Below are positions 4,690 to 9,385 of a stretch of 9,385 nt of DNA, one piece after another. Source of the DNA: Trueperaceae bacterium (lineage in GTDB: Bacteria; Deinococcota; Deinococci; Deinococcales; Trueperaceae). The position numbers and the translations under genes are program-made. The DNA lies in NCBI GenBank assembly GCA_029210865.1, contig JARGGE010000083.1, positions 1-9,385 of the forward strand, given 5' to 3'. Position 1 is the first letter of the stretch, and each line of letters begins with the position of its first letter. Below the pieces are notes generated by a model that was not told where the DNA came from, did not search any database, and saw nothing but the letters and a program-made list of their open reading frames with translations.

Positions 4690-6435
4690 ATGAAGCGCAT
4701 CATCACCCTCGTCTCGACGCTCGCCCTGTTCGCCGGCCTCGCGCTGGCGCAGGCGCCGGCGAACACCTACGTGTACAGCACGTTCGGTGCCCCGGCCTCG
4801 CTCGACCCCGTGCGGGCCTACGACACCGCCTCGGGCGCGATCCTCGAGAACGTCTACGAGACGCTGTTCACCTTCGACGACCCGGCGATCGACCAGCTCA
4901 AGCCGCTGCTCGCAACCAGCTACGAGGTCCTCAACGACGGCCTCACGTACCGCTTCCAGCTGCGCGAAGGCGTGCAGTTCCACAGCGGCAACACCATGAC
5001 CTGCGCGGACGCCGACTGGTCGTTCACCTACGGGATGGGTACCGCCCACCCCGAGGCCGCCACGAGCTACCTGTTGGGCCAGCAGTTCCTGGGCTCGCAG
5101 CAGACCGGCGACGACGTCGACGCTTACCTCGCCGAGGTCACCTGGGATGAGCTCGAGGGCCTCGCGACCTGCCCCGAGGGCCCCGACGGCCTCGTCCTCG
5201 ACCTGAACATCCAAGCGCCCGATCCGGCCTTCATGTCCGTGTTGGCGTACACCGCGTTCAGCGTCATCGACAGCGAGTACGCGATCGCGAACGGCGTGTG
5301 GGACGGCACCGAGGCGACGTGGACCGAGTGGATCGGCCGCGAGCTCACCGAGGAGCACCTGCACCGCAACCCGAGCGGCACCGGCGCCTACAGCGTCGTC
5401 GAGTGGGGCGACGCCTCGCTGATCGCGACCCGCTTCGACGGCTACTGGGGCGGGCCCGCGCCGATCGAGAACGTGGTCTTCAACTACGTCGACGAAGAGG
5501 CGACCCGCATCCTGCAGCTCCAGCAGGGTGACGCCGACCGCATCACGCTCGGTCAGCGCGCCAGCCTCGTCCAGGTCCGCGGCGCCCCGGGCGTCGTGGT
5601 CCACGAAGAGCCCGACTGGGCCGGCACCTGCGTCTCCGCCGGCATGTTCAACTTCGACATCAACATGACTGACAACGTCGACGTCGGCTCCGGCCAGCTC
5701 GACGGCGCGGGCATCACCTCCGACTTCTTCACCGACGTCAACCTCCGCCGTGCGTTCGCGCACTTGTTCGATCAGGACGAGTTCATCGCGCAGATCTACC
5801 AGGGTGAAGGCACGAAGCTGACCATGGGTCTGCCGAACACCTTCCCGGGCTACAACCCCGACGTGCCCGTGCGGAGCCTCGACCTCGAGACCGCCGAGGA
5901 GTTCATGCGCCTCGCGTGGGACGGCGCGGTCTGGGAGACCGGCTTCGAGTTCACGGCGCTCTACAACGCCGGCAACACGACGCGCGAGACGCTGCTGAAC
6001 ATCATCGCGGAGAACCTCTCGTTCCTCGGCGACGGCCAGTTCGTCATGAACGTCCGCAGCATCCCGTGGCCCGACTTCCTCGCCCGCACCTCCGAGAAGA
6101 AGGTCCCGTTCTTCGCGCTCGGTTGGTGCGCCGACTACGCTGACGCGCGCAACTTCGTGAACACCTACTACGACAACGACGGCTTCTTCTCGGCCCGCAC
6201 CTCGATCAACATCCCCGAGATGCAGGCAATCATCGACGAGGCCGACGTTCTCCTCGACCAAGAGGTTCGCGCCTTCCTCTACCGCGACATCGGCACGCTC
6301 CACTACGACCAGGCGCCGTTGATCGTGTACCCGGTCCCGACCGAGTACATCCTCACGACCGACGCGATCTCGGGCGTGTACTTCAACCCGATGCGCAGCC
6401 ACCAGTTCCTCTGGAAGGACATCAGCAAGAACTGA
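4690..6435 (+). CDS. ABC transporter substrate-binding protein, family 5 (peptide/nickel type)
   Basis: A 581-residue solute receptor of the SBP_bac_5 family (DppA/OppA/NikA type) that captures ligand outside the membrane and delivers it to the two permeases encoded next. Residues 1-20 form a Sec signal peptide (KR, hydrophobic core, ALA cleavage site before Gln21) with no lipobox, so the protein should be soluble in the periplasm. Family marks: SLDPVRAYD near 37-45, LKPLLATSYEVLNDGLTYRF (70-89), REGVQFHSG (92-100), NPSGTGAYSVVEW (227-239), RFDGYWGG (248-255), DVNLRRAFAHLFD (349-361) and GWCADYADARNF (478-489). The length is at the upper end for the family. Four cysteines in the mature part (105, 161, 314, 480) could form disulfides. 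Nearly all codons end in G or C and the Shine-Dalgarno is strong, suggesting high expression. The ligand (peptide, sugar or other) cannot be inferred. Confidence 0.95.
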   Translation: MKRIITLVSTLALFAGLALAQAPANTYVYSTFGAPASLDPVRAYDTASGAILENVYETLFTFDDPAIDQLKPLLATSYEVLNDGLTYRFQLREGVQFHSGNTMTCADADWSFTYGMGTAHPEAATSYLLGQQFLGSQQTGDDVDAYLAEVTWDELEGLATCPEGPDGLVLDLNIQAPDPAFMSVLAYTAFSVIDSEYAIANGVWDGTEATWTEWIGRELTEEHLHRNPSGTGAYSVVEWGDASLIATRFDGYWGGPAPIENVVFNYVDEEATRILQLQQGDADRITLGQRASLVQVRGAPGVVVHEEPDWAGTCVSAGMFNFDINMTDNVDVGSGQLDGAGITSDFFTDVNLRRAFAHLFDQDEFIAQIYQGEGTKLTMGLPNTFPGYNPDVPVRSLDLETAEEFMRLAWDGAVWETGFEFTALYNAGNTTRETLLNIIAENLSFLGDGQFVMNVRSIPWPDFLARTSEKKVPFFALGWCADYADARNFVNTYYDNDGFFSARTSINIPEMQAIIDEADVLLDQEVRAFLYRDIGTLHYDQAPLIVYPVPTEYILTTDAISGVYFNPMRSHQFLWKDISKN

Positions 6436-6449
6436 CCTGGCGAACGAAA

Positions 6450-6490
6450 CCTGTTCTGGGACCCCAGCACGTTTGGGGTCCCAGAACGGG
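6450..6490 (+). terminator. Strong intergenic hairpin between binding protein and permease genes
   Basis: Fourteen perfect pairs (6453-6466 with 6474-6487) around a 7-nt loop extend to 17 bp with one G-T wobble at 6452/6488. It begins 15 nt after the stop at 6435. No T-tract follows. In comparable operons such a hairpin protects the binding-protein mRNA 3' end or lets only part of transcription through, giving more receptor than permease. That role is inferred here; a partial terminator is equally possible. Confidence 0.65.
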
Positions 6491-6561
6491 CCCTATCTGA
6501 CCCCACGCCGTCGGCGCTCCGGCACCGACCCACCTTGCGCCCCCTATCCTGGCGCACCACC

Positions 6562-6566
6562 GGAGG
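6562..6566 (+). promoter_or_regulatory. Ribosome binding site supporting the GTG start at 6576
   Basis: GGAGG lies 9 nt before GTG 6576. The next in-frame ATG (6606) would remove the N-terminal cytoplasmic residues typical of DppB proteins, so GTG is preferred. Confidence 0.7.
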
Positions 6567-6575
6567 ACGGCCCCC

Positions 6576-7601
6576 GTGTTCACTTTCATCCTGCGGCGCC
6601 TGACGATGCTCCCGCTCGTGTTCTTCGGCGTCACGGTCATCATCGTGCTCCTGATGCAGCTCCTCACGCCGTCGCAGCGCGCGGCCGCCTACATCCGCAG
6701 TGAGAACCAGGCCAACCAGATCCCCGAGATCATCCGTCAGTACCGACTCGACTCACCCTGGTACATCCAGTACGGGGCCTGGTTGGGCCGGCTCGCGGAC
6801 GGCGACCTCGGCTACTCCCGAACGACCAACGAACCCGTGCTCACGACCTTGATCAAGCGCTTCCCGACGACCGCGGAACTCGCGTTCTTCGCCATCCTGC
6901 CGGTCATCGGGGTGGGTGTGTGGCTGGGTACGGCCGCAGCGCTCAACCGCGACGGTCCGATCGATCAGGCGGTCCGAGTCCTGTCCATCTTCGGCTGGTC
7001 GATTCCGACGTTCGTGCTCGGGATTTGGCTGCTCGTCATTTTCTACGGTCTTCTCGGATGGTTCGAGCCGGGGCGATTGTCGACGCAGTACAACATCGAC
7101 ATCGTCACGAGCGGGTTCCAGCGGTTCACCGGGTTCATGGTGCTCGACGCGGTCCTGAACGGGCGCTTCGACATCGCCCTCGACGCGGCGCGCCACCTGG
7201 TCCTTCCGGTGATCACGCTCGCTACGGTGCAGTCGGCTCAGATTATGCGCGTGATGCGGTCGTCGCTGCTCGACGCGCTCTCGGAGGACTACGTCCGGAC
7301 CGCACGCGCGAAGGGGCTGGCGCAGCACATCGTGAACAACAAGCACGCCCGCCGGAACGCGCTCATTCCGGTGATCACGCTGTCGGGCTTCGTGCTCATC
7401 GGGCTGATCAACGGGGTCGTCATCACCGAGACGATCTTCAACTACCCCGGGCTCGGGCAGTGGGCGGCTCAAGCGGCCCTCAACCTCGATTACGCTTCCG
7501 TACTCGGCTTCGCGATCTTCACCGGGATCGCCGTCGTCACGGCGAACCTCCTCGTTGACGTTTTGTACGGCGTCGTCGATCCGCGGATCCGGTACGACTG
7601 A
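6576..7601 (+). CDS. ABC transporter permease, DppB/OppB type
   Basis: A 341-residue inner-membrane permease, one half of the translocation pore for the binding protein upstream. It starts with the DppB-type MFTFILRRL and a first membrane span (about 9-30). A long periplasmic loop (31-99) includes DSPWYIQYGAWL and GDLGYS, common in this family. Further spans lie near 101-123, 135-160, 203-226, 262-288 and 305-332. The ATPase-contacting EAA loop is at 237-264 (EDYVRTARAKGL, then ARRNALIPVI). ETIFNYPGLGQ (285-295) and the C-terminal DPRIRYD are also typical. The start is GTG with a good Shine-Dalgarno. The stop TGA shares its A with the ATG of the next permease (TGATG), implying coupled translation. 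A 140-nt gap with a hairpin separates it from the binding-protein gene, and a weak internal promoter (TATCCT at 6545-6550) cannot be excluded. Confidence 0.95.
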   Translation: MFTFILRRLTMLPLVFFGVTVIIVLLMQLLTPSQRAAAYIRSENQANQIPEIIRQYRLDSPWYIQYGAWLGRLADGDLGYSRTTNEPVLTTLIKRFPTTAELAFFAILPVIGVGVWLGTAAALNRDGPIDQAVRVLSIFGWSIPTFVLGIWLLVIFYGLLGWFEPGRLSTQYNIDIVTSGFQRFTGFMVLDAVLNGRFDIALDAARHLVLPVITLATVQSAQIMRVMRSSLLDALSEDYVRTARAKGLAQHIVNNKHARRNALIPVITLSGFVLIGLINGVVITETIFNYPGLGQWAAQAALNLDYASVLGFAIFTGIAVVTANLLVDVLYGVVDPRIRYD

Positions 7602-8629
7602 TGGACGTCGCCCTCGAACCCAAGTTCCTGCACCGTCGCACCCGCCTCGGGCGCTGGTGGGAGTCGAAGAGCGTCCGGCGGTTTCGCCGCAACCCCCTCG
7701 CGATCGTCGGACTATTCATCGTGGTCGCCTTCGTCGTCATCGCCACCATCGCGCCGCTCATCACCCCGCTCGGACGTAACTGCGTGCGGGACCTAGGGCT
7801 GACGCCCGCCACGGCGACCTCGGTGCGCAACCCGACCAACCCGGCGTTCTGGCAGGTGCTCTTTTCGCCTCCGGGGTCCTGCTACAAGATGCCGCGCGTC
7901 GGCTTCTCGCCCATCCCGCAGCCTGCGGCGACGTCGGGCACCGTGCTGGGCACCACGAGCCAGGGGTACGACATCTACTACGGCCTCATGTGGGGCGCGC
8001 GCACAGCATTCCGCATCGGCGTCATCGTGGTTGGGATCGGCCTCACGATCGGCCTGATCGTCGGCGCCACCGCGGCGTACGTCGGCGGGTGGGTCGACAA
8101 CGTGCTGATGCGCTTCACCGACGTGATCATCGCCGTGCCGGCGCTCGTGCTGGCACTCGTCATCGTGATGGTGCTCGGCAACTCGATCGTCAACCTGATG
8201 ATCGCGATCGCCGCGGTCGCCTGGCCCGGCTACGCCCGCCTGATCCGCGGCGAGGTGCTGCGGATCAAGGAGCTCGAGTACGTCACCGGCGCGCGCGCGC
8301 TCGGTCGGCAGGGCGCCGGCATCGTCTTCCGCCACATCCTGCCCAACGCGATCGGGCCGGTGCTCATCGTCGCCTCGCTCGACATCGGCTCGATCGTGCT
8401 GACCGCCGCGGCACTCTCCTTCCTCGGCCTCGGCCCCGAGCTCGGCTACACCGACTGGGGGCAGATGATCAGCTTCGCGCGCAACTGGATCCTGGGCCCG
8501 CCCGGGCAGCCGCTCGCGTACTGGTACACCTCGTTCTGGCCCGGCCTGACGATCGTGCTGTTCGTGCTCGGCTGGAACCTGCTCGGCGACGCCTTCCGCG
8601 ACGTGCTCGACGTCCGCAGCAACACCTGA
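7601..8629 (+). CDS. ABC transporter permease, DppC/OppC type, with periplasmic insert
   Basis: A 342-residue permease, partner of the DppB-like protein just upstream. The N-terminus is cytoplasmic (KSVRRFRRNPLAIVG, 23-37, as in DppC proteins), with a first span at about 33-55. Later spans are near 136-160, 172-193, 198-210, 251-272 and 311-330. The EAA loop is at 224-250 (ELEYVTGARALGRQGAG, then HILPNAIGP). SFLGLG (273-278) and the C-terminal GDAFRDVLDVR (329-339) are family signatures. Residues 56-116 form a larger extracytoplasmic segment than in most DppC proteins (usual length about 280-300). It contains Cys61 and Cys94, which may form a disulfide. The family GTDxxGRD motif appears as GTTSQGYD (117-124). 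Translation is probably coupled to the upstream gene by TGATG; no clear Shine-Dalgarno is seen. Confidence 0.95.
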   Translation: MDVALEPKFLHRRTRLGRWWESKSVRRFRRNPLAIVGLFIVVAFVVIATIAPLITPLGRNCVRDLGLTPATATSVRNPTNPAFWQVLFSPPGSCYKMPRVGFSPIPQPAATSGTVLGTTSQGYDIYYGLMWGARTAFRIGVIVVGIGLTIGLIVGATAAYVGGWVDNVLMRFTDVIIAVPALVLALVIVMVLGNSIVNLMIAIAAVAWPGYARLIRGEVLRIKELEYVTGARALGRQGAGIVFRHILPNAIGPVLIVASLDIGSIVLTAAALSFLGLGPELGYTDWGQMISFARNWILGPPGQPLAYWYTSFWPGLTIVLFVLGWNLLGDAFRDVLDVRSNT

Positions 8630-8665
8630 GCCAGGGCGCGCCGCGCGCCGACCGACGCTCGCCGC

Positions 8666-8695
8666 CGCCGCCCTCCACGCACCGTGGGGGCGGCG
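8666..8695. terminator. Hairpin terminator between the transporter operon and the cytochrome gene
   Basis: An 8-bp stem (8666-8673 with 8688-8695) stacks on a 5-bp stem (8675-8679 with 8683-8687), separated by one bulged T at 8674 and closed by a 3-nt loop. It follows the permease stop at 8629 and faces the cytochrome stop at 8739, so it may serve both directions. The T-rich side is weak (TCCGTTCATCGGTTC downstream on the plus strand). Confidence 0.55.
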
Positions 8696-8738
8696 TCCGT
8701 TCATCGGTTCTCGGGGCGGGGTCGCGCGGGGACCGCGG

Positions 8739-9385
8739 TCAGTCGATCGCGGGGGGCATGGCCGGGGTGGGTCCCGGCGCGACGGCGGCGAGCGCTGCGG
8801 TCGCGGCCACCACGTCGCGACCGTTGGCGTGCCACAGGAAAACGGTGATCGCGCGCACCTCGGTGGGCGCCAGGCGCCCGGGCTGGTAGCGCGGCATCGT
8901 CGCGCCGGTATAGGCCCACAGCGCCACCGGATCGCCGAAACGCTCGAGCGCTGCGGGCCCCCGCAGCGCCGGCGGCGCTCCCACGTCGAAGAGATCGTGC
9001 TGGCGCAGCATCATCTCCTCGAACGACATCTGGGTCGGGTTGCCGGGGCGGTGGCAGCGGGTGCACGTGCGGTGGTCGGCGGGGAAGGCCAGCTTCGCCT
9101 CGGCGAAGCCCAGGGCGGTGTCGCCGTGGCAGACCGAGCAGTTCCGGTCGTAGAGCTCGGCGCCCACGCGGACCTCGTCGTCGGCGTCCTGGACCAGGTA
9201 GGCGCGCAACGCGTCGCCCTCGCGCGAGCCGTGCGGTTCGACGGCGCGCGCGCTCAGGTCGTCGAGGGCGGGCGGGGCGTCGGCAGCCGTCGCCGGATCG
9301 GCGGCCCACGCCAGGGCCGCGAACGACGCCGCGGCGAGCAGCCAGGCGGACGCGGCGAGCGTGGTGGTCCAGGACGGGCGGCGCC
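8739..9385 (-). CDS. Di-haem c-type cytochrome, exported (5' end outside window)
   Basis: The frame is open from the stop at 8739 to the window edge, giving at least 215 residues; the start codon lies beyond 9385. The first visible residues (RRPSW, then a hydrophobic Ala/Leu-rich run ending ALAWA before ADPA) form a Sec signal peptide, so the protein acts outside the cytoplasm as an electron carrier or the haem subunit of an oxidoreductase. Two haem-attachment motifs are present: CSVCH (codons 9140-9126) and CTRCH (9065-9051), only 25 residues apart. MPRYQPGRLAPTEVRAITVFL, with Met at 8895-8897, matches the class I cytochrome c pattern in which this Met is the distal iron ligand, probably for the first haem. 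The second haem site looks like an insertion in a mono-haem fold, with its axial ligand unassigned. It is convergent with the transporter operon and has no evident link to it. The electron partner is unknown. Confidence 0.88.
   Translation of the reverse strand, partial: RRPSWTTTLAASAWLLAAASFAALAWAADPATAADAPPALDDLSARAVEPHGSREGDALRAYLVQDADDEVRVGAELYDRNCSVCHGDTALGFAEAKLAFPADHRTCTRCHRPGNPTQMSFEEMMLRQHDLFDVGAPPALRGPAALERFGDPVALWAYTGATMPRYQPGRLAPTEVRAITVFLWHANGRDVVAATAALAAVAPGPTPAMPPAID

Noticed and set aside
4678..6402. 574-codon open frame on the minus strand opposite the substrate-binding protein
   Set aside because: The plus-strand protein is unmistakable; the antisense frame has shadow composition only.
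1..9385. CRISPR array, insertion sequence or phage attachment site
   Set aside because: No regularly spaced repeats, transposase-like frame or paired terminal repeats were seen on either strand.

Overview
The window is GC-rich bacterial DNA, probably from the Deinococcota (Deinococcus/Thermus/Truepera group). The lineage is inferred from four things: the 3' tail of the 16S rRNA; a terminator hairpin directly after that 16S with no tRNA or 23S gene following, matching the unlinked rRNA genes known in Thermus and Deinococcus; a leaderless-looking promoter of the Deinococcus type; and a peptide-type substrate-binding protein with a plain Sec signal peptide rather than a lipobox. No species can be assigned by eye.

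Left part (1-2164, + strand): the last ~100 nt of a 16S rRNA gene, a 10-bp UUCG-loop terminator, a short spacer, then a 610-residue asparagine-synthetase-like protein. That protein keeps the ATP-binding PP-loop (ITGGRDSR) but lacks the Cys-2 nucleophile of true glutamine-dependent enzymes.

Middle (2283-4366, - strand): a two-gene operon read right to left. A lipoprotein with two Ig-like repeats comes first. Its stop codon overlaps (GTGA) the GTG start of a class-III PLP-dependent aminotransferase. The aminotransferase converges on the asparagine-synthetase-like gene. Between them lies a GC hairpin inside a diverged copy of the aminotransferase's own 3' end.

Right of centre (4367-8629, + strand): a 323-nt divergent intergenic region with a candidate extended -10 promoter and a perfect 18-nt palindrome. 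It leads into an ABC importer of the dipeptide/oligopeptide/nickel class: a periplasmic substrate-binding protein, a 140-nt gap with a strong hairpin, a DppB-like permease, and a DppC-like permease overlapping it by one base. The ATPase genes are absent, so the importer must use ATPases encoded elsewhere. A bulged GC hairpin probably ends the operon.

Right end (8739-9385, - strand): a c-type cytochrome with two CxxCH haem motifs, convergent on the transporter. Its signal peptide is visible, but its start codon lies beyond the window.

I see no mobile element, CRISPR array or tRNA, and nothing that clearly amounts to a new multi-gene system. The less ordinary points are the coupling of an Ig-like lipoprotein to an aminotransferase, the degenerate asparagine-synthetase-like gene beside the rRNA, the cysteine-bearing periplasmic insert in the second permease, and the closely spaced haem motifs in the cytochrome.
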